A stretch of DNA of 45,972 nucleotides from Paenibacillus sp. 32O-W (GTDB taxonomy: Bacteria > Bacillota > Bacilli > Paenibacillales > NBRC-103111): the NCBI RefSeq assembly GCF_007679495.1, contig NZ_VEGP01000043.1:1-45972 (forward strand). The letters are read 5' to 3'. Of the stretch, positions 8,547 to 15,807 are shown piece after piece (within the stretch, counting starts at the first letter, position 1; every line of letters begins with the position of its first letter). The translations under genes and the position numbers were made by a program. The notes beneath the pieces are model-generated. The model saw only the letters and a program-made list of their open reading frames with translations. It was not told the origin of the DNA and did no database searches.

Positions 8547-8680
8547 GCTACAGCGGAACCTTAGTCTTTATGCAGGAAATGCTGCAGTGGAACTATAATA
8601 ATTGTGCAGGAAAGGCTGCGGCGGAACTTTAGTCTTTGTAAAGAAAGGCTATAGCGGACTTTAATCTTTTCCGCAGAAAG
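8547..8680. repeat. Four tandem 33-34 bp repeats
   Basis: Four degenerate units start at 8547, 8581, 8615 and 8648. Each opens with GCTNNAGCGG or a close variant and ends with CAGGAAAG, AAGAAAG or CAGAAAG. They fill the gap between two minus-strand genes and encode nothing convincing. Confidence 0.8.
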
Positions 8681-8682
8681 CA

Positions 8683-9144
8683 TTAATCGACGACGAGGTA
8701 TGCAATCATAGGCCCGTGCTGAGAACTGTCGGGATGAGTCAGGCAAATAAGACGATAAGTGCCTTCTTTGTCCGCCTTGAAGGGAACGATCGTCTCCTTG
8801 CCCTTTTGCACTTCGCCCTTGATATTCGTTCCTTCAATCATGAACGGATGGCTGGCTCCATTAACACCATAGAGACTCAGGTTGACCGTTTCTCCTTTAT
8901 TAATATAGACGGTTCCCGGGTGCCAGAGGTAAGCTTCTATTTCCTTACCGTCCTCGGTAGTTGACTTGAATTCACCGGTAACCATATGGATGGTCCGTAC
9001 TGGTTCGGAGCTGCCGGACACTGCGGCTTGCGAGGACCTGCTGTAATTGTAAATCAGTCCGGCTACAGCAGCACAGGCCAGAAATGCGGTTACGATGACA
9101 ATTTTCTGTTTGCTTAGAACAAATGCTTTAAACACGGGGGCCAC
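8683..9144 (-). CDS. Membrane-anchored cupredoxin-domain protein
   Basis: This 153-residue protein has an uncleaved signal anchor (about residues 14-33) and a C-terminal cupredoxin fold outside the membrane. Type 1 copper ligands are visible: H99 in ASHPF, then C134 and H137 in LICLTH, and H143/M146 in QHGPM. The single-domain layout recalls the copper domain of cytochrome c oxidase subunit II or plastocyanin-like proteins. The C-x2-H spacing fits a mononuclear blue-copper site better than the dinuclear CuA site, which needs two Cys. Role: electron transfer or copper binding at the cell surface. No partner gene lies beside it. Confidence 0.85.
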   Translation of the reverse strand: MAPVFKAFVLSKQKIVIVTAFLACAAVAGLIYNYSRSSQAAVSGSSEPVRTIHMVTGEFKSTTEDGKEIEAYLWHPGTVYINKGETVNLSLYGVNGASHPFMIEGTNIKGEVQKGKETIVPFKADKEGTYRLICLTHPDSSQHGPMIAYLVVD

Positions 9145-9224
9145 ATCCTTTAATAGATTTTGTTTAATAGATATGCGAGAGTCGCCCCGGACATGCCAAT
9201 CCCTTCTAATCTCTTTCTCGGTCT

Positions 9225-9504
9225 TTTTTGCATTCTATCCCATTTGCTCAGTTCCTATTGAACCGCATTAGTATTTCTTCCTCACACCTTTGATTGGTTA
9301 TCCCGTTTACTCCCCGCTTGACCATGTCAATTCTCCCTCTCTCTCATACCTTTTGACTGTTATCCCATTCACTCAGTTTCCGTTTGGCTGTCACTATCTT
9401 CTTTCGCTAGCCCTTTTGGCTGCTATCCCGTTTACTCAGTTTCTCGAATGGCCCTCATAACCTCCTCTCCAGTCCCTCTGACTGTTATCCCATTCGCTCA
9501 GACG
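9225..9504. repeat. Five-copy tandem repeat with 62-63 bp period
   Basis: The core TATCCC recurs at 9236, 9299, 9361, 9424 and 9486, giving intervals of 63, 62, 63 and 62. Each copy reads roughly CTTTTGACTGTTATCCCATT then ACTCAGTTT, with variable filler. Reverse-oriented single copies lie at about 917-937 and 11412-11440. The array fills the gap upstream of the transposase-like gene. Confidence 0.85.
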
Positions 9505-9650
9505 TATCCCACTCGTCTTTTTGACTCTTTAAAAACATAGAAACTTCTGATCAAAATTCAATGACTGATTGGTTTGAGTTTTTGCCATAAAACTCTTTAT
9601 AAAAGTGCATTCTACTTCGATTTAAACATCGCTTTTCATTTAAAAAATCA

Positions 9651-9679
9651 TTGAAAAGGGAACATATATTCGGTATAAT
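9651..9679 (+). promoter_or_regulatory. Strong sigma-A promoter of the transposase-like gene
   Basis: TTGAAA (9651-9656) and a consensus TATAAT (9674-9679) are separated by 17 bases. The transcript would start near 9686, giving a leader of about 30 bases with a GAGGTG site before ATG 9715. Confidence 0.8.
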
Positions 9680-9684
9680 AAATA

Positions 9685-9698
9685 CAAACAAATGTTCG
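9685..9698. promoter_or_regulatory. Near-consensus LexA (DinR) operator
   Basis: CAAACAAATGTTCG matches the Gram-positive SOS box CGAACNNNNGTTCG at every fixed position except one (A for G at base 2). It starts 6 bases downstream of the -10 box and covers the expected transcription start, where a repressor would block initiation. Confidence 0.6.
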
Positions 9699-9714
9699 TT
9701 TTGAGGTGATTATT

Positions 9715-10863
9715 ATGTCCTCTTTTGCTTCGGAGGTTATGGAGTTAGAGCGGCGTAGTGGCTTTCATTCAGGTTTGTATCGAAAATGGACTGGAAGTTT
9801 CGGTTCGAAGAGGGATGAAGAGCCGGACAAGAGTTTTGGCTTGGGGGCATTTTTGCCTCGAAACGCGGATAAAGATTGCCGTTCGGATGTGTACCGAAAG
9901 TCAGAAACGGATGCGGGTCGAAGTGTAGATTCGAAGATTATTCAAGATCTATTGTTAAATCTGTCTATGGATCGGTACTCCAAATGGGACGAAAGTGCCT
10001 TCAAGCAAGAGGAAAAAGCTTTTCGGAATCGCTTTAAAACCCAGGAGGATTGTGTACAATTCATCTATCAAGCGAAATGGCCGGATGGCTTTTCTTGTCC
10101 TCGTTGTGGGCATAGGCAGGCGTATGTCATCCGTTCCCGCCGGCTGCCGCTCTATGAGTGCCGAAGCTGCCGACACCAGACTTCCCTGATCGCTGGTACA
10201 GTGATGGAAGGAAGCCGGACTTCGCTGTGCAAATGGTTTCTCGCCTTTCATCTCGTTGCCAATACCGAGCGAGGCACGAATGCCGTTCAGCTCAGTTCAT
10301 TCCTGCAGGTCACTTATAAAACAGCCTGGGCGATCCTTCACAAGATTCGCCAAGCTTTGTCTCAAGCTGATAACGCCAATCCGTTAACCGGTGTAGTGAA
10401 GGGAGGCACAGCTTTTCATCGCCCTTTCCGCAGTGCTGCGTCGGTCTTAGGGCTCTATCCCGAACAGAGGCCTGTATTCGTCGTTGCTTCCTTGGACAAA
10501 GGAGCTGTACCTCAGCAGGTCAAAATCAAAACCGTTCGTCCGGAAGATATGGAGGACGGCAGAATCTATCGGTCTGCGGGCGAGCACTTCATCAAGGAGC
10601 ATGTCAGCCCGGATGCGCTCGATGTGGATATCGAGACGAGGCGCTACCATTATCAACGCGTTCCTTCCCTGCGGAATTATTTGCGCAAAGCGAGAGCGTG
10701 GACCAATCGAGTATTTAACGGGATCGGACCGAAGTATTTACAGCATTACCTGGATGAATTCTGTTTTCGTCTGAATTTACAATTGCAGAACGTACCTATT
10801 TTTGAACATCTCGCCCGTGCTTGTATAAGGCTATCGATGGAAATGAGCTTATCTCGGCCATGA
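9715..10863 (+). CDS. IS1595-like transposase relative, probably inactive or domesticated
   Basis: The protein has 382 residues from ATG 9715, chosen because GAGGTG is 6 bases upstream (GTG 9706 overlaps that site). Residues about 92-165 form the IS1595 N-terminal zinc ribbon with ligands C128, C131, C149 and C152 and the family motif TSLIAGTVMEGS. The C-terminal part keeps the end motif YLQHYLDEFCFRLN. However, where active enzymes have the first catalytic Asp (DE plus a Gly pair) this one has VVKGGTAFH, and no clear second Asp or Asn/Glu motif is seen. The first 90 residues are a family-atypical extension. No flanking inverted repeats were found. It has its own strong promoter and a LexA-like box, so it looks like a resident gene. 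Confidence 0.75.
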   Translation: MSSFASEVMELERRSGFHSGLYRKWTGSFGSKRDEEPDKSFGLGAFLPRNADKDCRSDVYRKSETDAGRSVDSKIIQDLLLNLSMDRYSKWDESAFKQEEKAFRNRFKTQEDCVQFIYQAKWPDGFSCPRCGHRQAYVIRSRRLPLYECRSCRHQTSLIAGTVMEGSRTSLCKWFLAFHLVANTERGTNAVQLSSFLQVTYKTAWAILHKIRQALSQADNANPLTGVVKGGTAFHRPFRSAASVLGLYPEQRPVFVVASLDKGAVPQQVKIKTVRPEDMEDGRIYRSAGEHFIKEHVSPDALDVDIETRRYHYQRVPSLRNYLRKARAWTNRVFNGIGPKYLQHYLDEFCFRLNLQLQNVPIFEHLARACIRLSMEMSLSRP

Positions 10864-10887
10864 GAATTGAAAAGGGAGAAGGGGATT

Positions 10888-11230
10888 GCGAGCGTGATAT
10901 AATCTGGTTCGGTATGCCGCATGGTCCAGGATGGGAGACCTCGTCATTCTTGCGAAACACAGGCAATTACTCTATCTATTTTGGTGCACGTACTTGCGAG
11001 CATGATGTGCAGTTCGGTATGCCGTATGGTCCAGGATGGAGACCTCGTTATTTCTTTTGGAACATAGTAGGCAATTACTCTATCTATTATGATGACGTAT
11101 ATTACTTTGTTATTCATTGCGAGCATAATGGGCTGGCTTCTTTATGTGCATGTTCGGAGCGGGAGACTTCGTTATCTCTACTGGAACATCATTGTTAGTT
11201 TCGCTGCTTTCTATGGTACACATGTATGCA
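10888..11230. repeat. Three degenerate tandem repeats of about 108-123 bp
   Basis: Units begin with GCGAGCNTNATG-type sequence at 10888, 10996 and 11119. Units 1 and 2 share TTCGGTATGCCG, ATGGTCCAGGATGG and GGCAATTACTCTATCTATT. Unit 3 is more diverged but keeps the order. Open frames through them shift between units, so they are better read as non-coding or decayed repeats. They begin 25 bases after the transposase-like gene. Confidence 0.7.
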
Positions 11231-11319
11231 AGTTTTGTGGTTACATGGCATATAGTGTGCTGTTTTTCGTTATGTCGTATGGTGCAGCACTTTTTTCACT
11301 ATGTTTGAAAAAGGGATAA

Positions 11320-11722
11320 TTGGTATCGATTATTTCGAATGTCCCTGCGTTTGCTTTCAAGTGGGGCTATACAGCTTACAGATTGTATTTTTGTACACGT
11401 CCTCTAGTTATTCTGAGCCAATGGGATAATAGTCAAAAGCCCGTAGAAAGGGAATTTATATCAAATTCACGACCAATGCGAGATAGTATTTAAACAGCAA
11501 GAGGAGAGGTCAATACACAATACACAATATGCAATTCAAACAGGTTATAAGCAAAAGGGTATGTAACCACGTTTATTCATAATCGATCGTGCAATTTCCG
11601 TTGACAAAACAATCATCGTCATGTTATAACAGATTCATCTATTTTTAACGGATAAAAGCATAAAAGCCAAAAAGCTTGAAAGTGAAGAAGCAATAACTGG
11701 ATATCGAGGCAACGGTTATGGC
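11320..11722. other. Gene-free AT-rich intergenic stretch
   Basis: No gene is visible. It holds one reverse copy of the 9225-9504 repeat (CAATGGGATAATAGTC, about 11419-11434), a CAATACACAATA run near 11512-11530, and a short AAAAGCATAAAAGCC run related to the 1098-1192 repeat near 11654-11672. Confidence 0.6.
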
Positions 11723-11798
11723 ATCTAAGCATTGTTGAATCATCTAAGCAAAGTTGCATCATCTAAGTTATGTTGAATCATTTAAGCAATGGCTGGAT
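11723..11798. repeat. Four tandem 19-bp repeats
   Basis: Units start at 11723, 11742, 11761 and 11780 and read about ATCTAAGCAATGTTGAATC. The last unit is the most diverged. They lie about 110 bases upstream of the aldolase gene. Confidence 0.8.
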
Positions 11799-11910
11799 AT
11801 CTTCTGTATCGAGAAGTTTCGAGGAAGAATTGTTCACGGAGGGTCGGGTTGCGGGTAGTCTAACCGCTTCCTGGCTATAGAGAATAGCGATAATGGGGGA
11901 TGGAACAGAA

Positions 11911-12861
11911 ATGAGAGATCAATGCAAAATTTTGGATTGTACTATTCGGGATGGCGGTCTGGTCAATAATTGGGATTTCAGCGTGGAGTTTGTCCGCGAT
12001 TTATATAATGGGCTTAATGAAGCCGGGGTTGAATATATGGAGATCGGCTATAAAAACTCGCCCAAGCTGCTTAAAGGGGCGGACTCCGGACCTTGGCGTT
12101 TTCTGGATGAAAACTTTCTGAAAGAAGTCATTCCTGAGAAGAAACGCACAAAGCTGTCCGCTCTGGTCGATATCGGACGTGTGGACGAGAATGACATTTT
12201 ACCGCGTGAACAAAGTATGCTCGATCTAATCCGGGTGGCTTGCTATATCAAGGATGTAGATAAAGCTCTGGAACTGGTGCGCCAATTCCATGAGAAAGGC
12301 TACGAAACCAGCTTGAATATTATGGCTTTGTCCCATGTGCTCGAGCATGATTTGGTTGAAGCCTTTGCGGAAATTGCACAGAGCCCGGTAGATATCGTGT
12401 ATATTGTAGACTCGTACGGAAGTATGGATTACAAGGATATAGAGCATCTCGCCGATAAATTCGGGCAGATGCTTCCCGGCAAGCAGCTAGGCGTCCATAC
12501 GCACAACAACATGCAGCTTGCTTTCTCGAATACACTGGCAGCCAAAAATAAAGGAGTGGTCTATCTCGATTCCTCCGTATACGGCATGGGCAGAGCGGCA
12601 GGAAATTGCCCTACCGAGCTGTTGGTAAGCCATTTGAAGAACCCGAACTATCGTTTGCGCCCGGTTTTGGATATTATTGAAAAACATATGCTTGCCATGA
12701 GACAGAAATGGGAATGGGGATACATCATTCCGTACATGATTTCCGGGACGCTCAATGAGCATCCTCGAGTAGCTATGGCCCTTCGCGACAGCGAACGGAA
12801 AGACTGCTTTGTGGAATTTTATGATACGTTGACTTCTCCCGAACCGGCGGGTGTCAAATAA
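11911..12861 (+). CDS. DRE-TIM metallolyase-superfamily aldolase (HMGL-like)
   Basis: This 316-residue TIM-barrel enzyme belongs to the group holding HMG-CoA lyase, isopropylmalate synthase and 4-hydroxy-2-oxovalerate aldolase. The signature DCTIRDGG near the N-terminus supplies the metal-binding Asp, and VHTHNNMQLA supplies the two metal-binding His. Members perform aldol or Claisen C-C bond making or breaking on 2-oxo acids or acyl-CoA. The substrate cannot be told from sequence. The short C-terminus lacks the LeuA regulatory domain. ATG 11911 is chosen since GGGGGATGG lies 8 to 9 bases upstream, whereas ATG 11893 has no site. The gene is monocistronic, ending at a clear terminator. Confidence 0.85.
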   Translation: MRDQCKILDCTIRDGGLVNNWDFSVEFVRDLYNGLNEAGVEYMEIGYKNSPKLLKGADSGPWRFLDENFLKEVIPEKKRTKLSALVDIGRVDENDILPREQSMLDLIRVACYIKDVDKALELVRQFHEKGYETSLNIMALSHVLEHDLVEAFAEIAQSPVDIVYIVDSYGSMDYKDIEHLADKFGQMLPGKQLGVHTHNNMQLAFSNTLAAKNKGVVYLDSSVYGMGRAAGNCPTELLVSHLKNPNYRLRPVLDIIEKHMLAMRQKWEWGYIIPYMISGTLNEHPRVAMALRDSERKDCFVEFYDTLTSPEPAGVK

Positions 12862-12883
12862 GCATATTCGAAGAGACTAATGC

Positions 12884-12917
12884 AGCCCCCTTGTTTAAAT
12901 GACGAGGGGGCTTTTTG
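12884..12917 (+). terminator. Rho-independent terminator after the aldolase
   Basis: An 11-bp stem (12884-12894 with 12902-12912, one G-T pair) is followed by five T residues. Confidence 0.9.
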
Positions 12918-13030
12918 CTGTTGGAGTCGTAATATTTTCCGATTCACTTTTTCTTTTCATCACTATTCATTCGCTTTTGACGGGGATTTTCTGTATGCTT
13001 TGAGGTGTAGGGTCGTCCCGTTCTTTTTCT

Positions 13031-13058
13031 TTGGACATAGAAGTATGTATACTATAAA
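13031..13058 (+). promoter_or_regulatory. Candidate sigma-A promoter of the DedA gene
   Basis: TTGGAC (13031-13036) and TATAAA (13053-13058) are spaced by 16 bases, about 50 bases upstream of the start codon. Confidence 0.5.
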
Positions 13059-13111
13059 AGTGGACAACACTTCAAGCGATAAACAAATCTCAGCGGGAAA
13101 GTAGGGTGGCC

Positions 13112-14245
13112 ATGACTGAATTGATTAATGAGCTGTTGAAAATAATGACTTCTATGGGCTATTGGGGGATTATGCTCGGGCTGATGATCGAGGTTATCCC
13201 AAGCGAGATTGTGTTGGCTTATGGTGGTCTGCTCGTCTATCGGGGGAACGTCAGCTTCACAGAAGCGGTCATTTTCGGCACGATCGGGGGAACTATCGCC
13301 CAGATTTTTGTATATTGGATCGGGCGGTACGGCGGCAGACCTTTTCTGGAGAAATACGGCAAGTATTTGCTAATTCATAAAAAACATATAGATATGGCCG
13401 AGGCTTGGTTTAACCGCTACGGAACCGGAGTTATCTTTACAGCGCGCTTCATTCCGGTAGTACGGCATGCGATTTCTATTCCGGCGGGTATGGCGAAGAT
13501 GCCGTTAGGCCGTTTTACGCTTTATACTGCAATGGCGGTTATTCCTTGGAGCATTCTCTTCGTTTTCCTTGGGTTCAAGCTGGGGCAATTGGGCAAGAGC
13601 TTCGAGCAAATCGGCGATATTGCCGGCCCCTACGTACAACCGTTCATCTGGGTGTCCGTCGCTCTAACACTGCTTTATATTGTCATTAAAATAGTCCGTA
13701 GGAGGAAGCAGGTCTCCGTTACTGAACAAGGGAATACGGTAGAAACATCCGTGTCCGGAGAGCAGGAAATGGACAAGAACGGGAAACGTCTTCTAGAGCT
13801 GGGCAGCAGCTATATCGTGTTACATTCCCAACGAGTAACAGCCGGTGGAAGTTCGCAGGTGATTGAGCATTTGGCCATCGGGCCGAACGGAGTATTTCAT
13901 ATCCGGACAGAAGGTTGCGCAGGGATAATCCGGCTCGCGACGGAGGGAATCCAGCGTGGGGAGGAGAAAGGCTATGAGGACGTCACAGGTCCTCTGTACC
14001 GCAACGAATATGTGGTGAAGCAGAAGCTTCGCTCCAAACGGTTGGAAGCCGATGTTGTCGGTCTGTTGTGCTTCGTTCATCCGGATTGCCGTTTAGAGGG
14101 GAGAATGCCTGTTTTTACGGCCGTAAGAGCGGATCAGCTGACGGAAGTTATTCAAAGCTATAAACCAAAAAAGCTGCTATCCGTGGCTGAAGTAAAGGAG
14201 ATAGCGAGTCTAATGGAAGCCGGGAGCGGAAGGAATACAGGTTAA
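13112..14245 (+). CDS. DedA/VTT-family membrane protein with extra C-terminal NERD-like domain
   Basis: The protein has 377 residues from ATG 13112, although GTG 13106 is equally possible. Residues 1 to about 205 are a DedA domain: EVIPSEIVLAYGG, the TARFIPVVRHAISIPAG motif of lipid-scramblase-like DedA proteins, and helices near 15-40, 50-75, 135-160 and 178-200. DedA proteins act in undecaprenyl-phosphate or phospholipid recycling and membrane homeostasis. After a basic linker (RRRKQ) comes a soluble domain of about 150 residues containing HLAIGPNGVFHIRTEG. This resembles the NERD core (GxxGVFxIxTK) but has lost the acidic and Lys residues. Ordinary DedA proteins stop near 200 residues. The NERD relation is a motif-level inference. 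Confidence 0.8.
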   Translation: MTELINELLKIMTSMGYWGIMLGLMIEVIPSEIVLAYGGLLVYRGNVSFTEAVIFGTIGGTIAQIFVYWIGRYGGRPFLEKYGKYLLIHKKHIDMAEAWFNRYGTGVIFTARFIPVVRHAISIPAGMAKMPLGRFTLYTAMAVIPWSILFVFLGFKLGQLGKSFEQIGDIAGPYVQPFIWVSVALTLLYIVIKIVRRRKQVSVTEQGNTVETSVSGEQEMDKNGKRLLELGSSYIVLHSQRVTAGGSSQVIEHLAIGPNGVFHIRTEGCAGIIRLATEGIQRGEEKGYEDVTGPLYRNEYVVKQKLRSKRLEADVVGLLCFVHPDCRLEGRMPVFTAVRADQLTEVIQSYKPKKLLSVAEVKEIASLMEAGSGRNTG

Positions 14246-14300
14246 AAGGGGCAGACTCCCGGAAGCCGTGCCCCCGGTCTATGCACCCTGCTGTACATTC

Positions 14301-14309
14301 TGATACAAT
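14301..14309 (+). promoter_or_regulatory. Candidate extended -10 promoter of the thioredoxin-like gene
   Basis: TGATACAAT fits the extended -10 form TGNTATAAT with one change. No good -35 is visible, as expected of extended -10 promoters. It lies 41 bases upstream of the start codon. Confidence 0.4.
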
Positions 14310-14349
14310 GGGTACAACAGGTAAACTATTCAAGTGGAGGGGTAGGCAT

Positions 14350-14913
14350 ATGGCTAAAAGTGTTGCAGCTAAAATCGGCAAGGGGATTACACCTCAGCAG
14401 TTTATGGACGGTATGGAGAAAAACAAGGACAAATTTATGGAGTGGTACAACCAATTTAGCTGGAAGAGCGAGGACGACCGGAAGTTTTTCGAATCGCTTC
14501 GCGACCGTAACCTTCGCTGTCTGATCCTTATGGCCGATTGGTGCGGCGATGTTGTTCGCAATATACCGGTCGTATTCCGGGCTTTGGAGAACAGCGGTGT
14601 TCCTGTGGATGTACTCATAATGGAACAGCATTTGGATACGATGGATGAATTTCTGACGATGGGCGGCCGTGCCGTGCCGATCGTTATCTTTGCGGATGGC
14701 AGCGGGAATGTGCTCGGACAATGGGGACCGCGTCCTAAACACGTGCAGGCGATTATGATTGAATTTAAGCAAAACAACCCGGACCGCGAAGCCCCGGATT
14801 ACAATGACAAAATCCAGGTAGCCCGGCAGGAAATGCTTAAGCAGTACGGGGAAGGAACCGGTTATCATGACGTCATTGTGAAGGAGCTGCGCGAGCTGCT
14901 TGCGTCATTTTGA
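14350..14913 (+). CDS. Thioredoxin-family protein with a single active-site cysteine
   Basis: The protein has 187 residues from ATG 14350, preceded by GTGGAGGGGT; the longer in-frame start at 14281 has no site. The fold is recognised from LILMADWCGDVVRNIPVV, equivalent to the WCxxC helix start, and from the cis-proline loop GGRAVPIVIFAD. The second cysteine is replaced by Val (CGDV), so it cannot cycle a disulfide as normal thioredoxins do. It may form mixed disulfides or act as a non-redox scaffold. No signal peptide is present. The following MBL-fold gene starts 56 bases after its stop and is probably co-transcribed. Confidence 0.85.
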   Translation: MAKSVAAKIGKGITPQQFMDGMEKNKDKFMEWYNQFSWKSEDDRKFFESLRDRNLRCLILMADWCGDVVRNIPVVFRALENSGVPVDVLIMEQHLDTMDEFLTMGGRAVPIVIFADGSGNVLGQWGPRPKHVQAIMIEFKQNNPDREAPDYNDKIQVARQEMLKQYGEGTGYHDVIVKELRELLASF

Positions 14914-14969
14914 AGAGGAGAAATAAAGGAATTATTTTGCGGCAAGAACTAGAACAGGAGCGAGACTGG

Positions 14970-15590
14970 ATGAACATAGAAGTGGTAACGCTGGGACCGT
15001 TGCAGACGAATGCCTATCTGCTGACCAATCCTGAACGGACCAAAGCGGTCGTAATCGATCCGGGGATGAATCCCCAGGCGCTGATTCGCAAGCTCGGCGA
15101 TTTGGAAGTGGAAGCCATCCTGTTGACTCATGCCCATTTCGACCATATCGGCGGGGTGGATGAAATCCGCAAGCTGAAGCAGTGTCCCGTTTATTTGCAC
15201 GATGCGGAGGCGGACTGGCTGACCAATCCGAACAAGAACGGCTCGGCCCGCTGGCCGGAAATCGGCGGACCGATTCAGACCGACCCGGCAGAATATGCGC
15301 TGGATGAAGGACAGACTCTGGAGCTTCTGGGCTCTACCTTTCAGGTGCTGCATACTCCGGGGCATTCTCCGGGCAGCGTAAGTTTTCTCGTGGGCAGCCA
15401 TCTGTTCGGCGGAGATGTTCTATTCCGTTTGTCCGTGGGAAGAACGGATTTGCCGGGAGGCAATTGGAATGATTTGATGGATTCCATTCACGGCAAGCTG
15501 TTTGAACTGGATGATTCGATTCAGGTTTATCCGGGGCACGGGCCGAAGACGACCATTGGCTATGAAAGAGAAAATAACCCTTACCTGTAG
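14970..15590 (+). CDS. MBL-fold metallo-hydrolase, glyoxalase II-like (YqgX type)
   Basis: This 206-residue cytosolic hydrolase carries the metal motif H54-x-H56-x-D58-H59 in THAHFDHIGG, a downstream His in HTPGHSPG, the bridging Asp in FGGDVLF and the last His in YPGHGPKT. The length and GPLQTNAYLL N-terminus match the YqgX group of hydroxyacylglutathione hydrolase-like proteins, which hydrolyse thioesters such as S-lactoyl-bacillithiol in Firmicutes. ATG 14970 gives the usual family N-terminus and has CAGGAG upstream. A TTG at 14910 would add 20 unconserved residues. It closes a two-gene unit with the thioredoxin-like gene. Confidence 0.9.
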   Translation: MNIEVVTLGPLQTNAYLLTNPERTKAVVIDPGMNPQALIRKLGDLEVEAILLTHAHFDHIGGVDEIRKLKQCPVYLHDAEADWLTNPNKNGSARWPEIGGPIQTDPAEYALDEGQTLELLGSTFQVLHTPGHSPGSVSFLVGSHLFGGDVLFRLSVGRTDLPGGNWNDLMDSIHGKLFELDDSIQVYPGHGPKTTIGYERENNPYL

Positions 15591-15652
15591 CCTCATGGTG
15601 CAGTAAGGGATTGAGGCAACAAAAGTCGGAAGACGCCATTTGCAAGCAACGG

Positions 15653-15696
15653 GGATGTTTCGGAAGCCACCCGCTTTCGTCACATCCTCTTTTTTA
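15653..15696 (+). terminator. Terminator after the MBL-fold gene
   Basis: GGATGT (15653-15658) pairs with ACATCC (15682-15687), inner CGGAAG pairs with CTTTCG, and a T-rich run follows (15688-15696). Confidence 0.7.
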
Positions 15697-15724
15697 TTCC
15701 ATTTTGAATTAAGGGGATTGGGGG

Positions 15725-15754
15725 TTGACAAATTATGTTATTTATAAGTATATT
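15725..15754 (+). promoter_or_regulatory. Sigma-A promoter of the membrane protein/TetR unit
   Basis: Perfect TTGACA (15725-15730) is followed after 18 bases by TATATT (15749-15754). The AT-rich operator-like repeat starts within 6 bases. Confidence 0.65.
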
Positions 15755-15759
15755 TAAAC

Positions 15760-15785
15760 AAACATTTATTTTAAATAAACATTTA
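15760..15785. promoter_or_regulatory. Candidate TetR operator
   Basis: AAACATTTA occurs twice (15760-15768 and 15777-15785), and between the copies lies a palindrome TTTATT-TTA-AATAAA (15765-15779). It covers the expected transcription start of the promoter at 15725-15754. The TetR-family regulator encoded two genes on is the obvious candidate binder. Confidence 0.45.
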
Positions 15786-15807
15786 ATTAAGTCAGAGGTG
15801 AAGGATT

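Noticed and set aside
10722-10731. Ten-base match (GATCGGACCG) between the stand-alone crRNA-like spacer at 24429 and the transposase-like gene
   Set aside because: The match is offset one base from the spacer start, is not preceded by a TTC-type PAM, and similar GGACCGGA strings are common here.
10821-11319. Frames of 125 and 76 codons through the repeats after the transposase-like gene
   Set aside because: One starts inside the transposase gene, and both read the tandem units in different frames, so the repeat is not conserved as protein.
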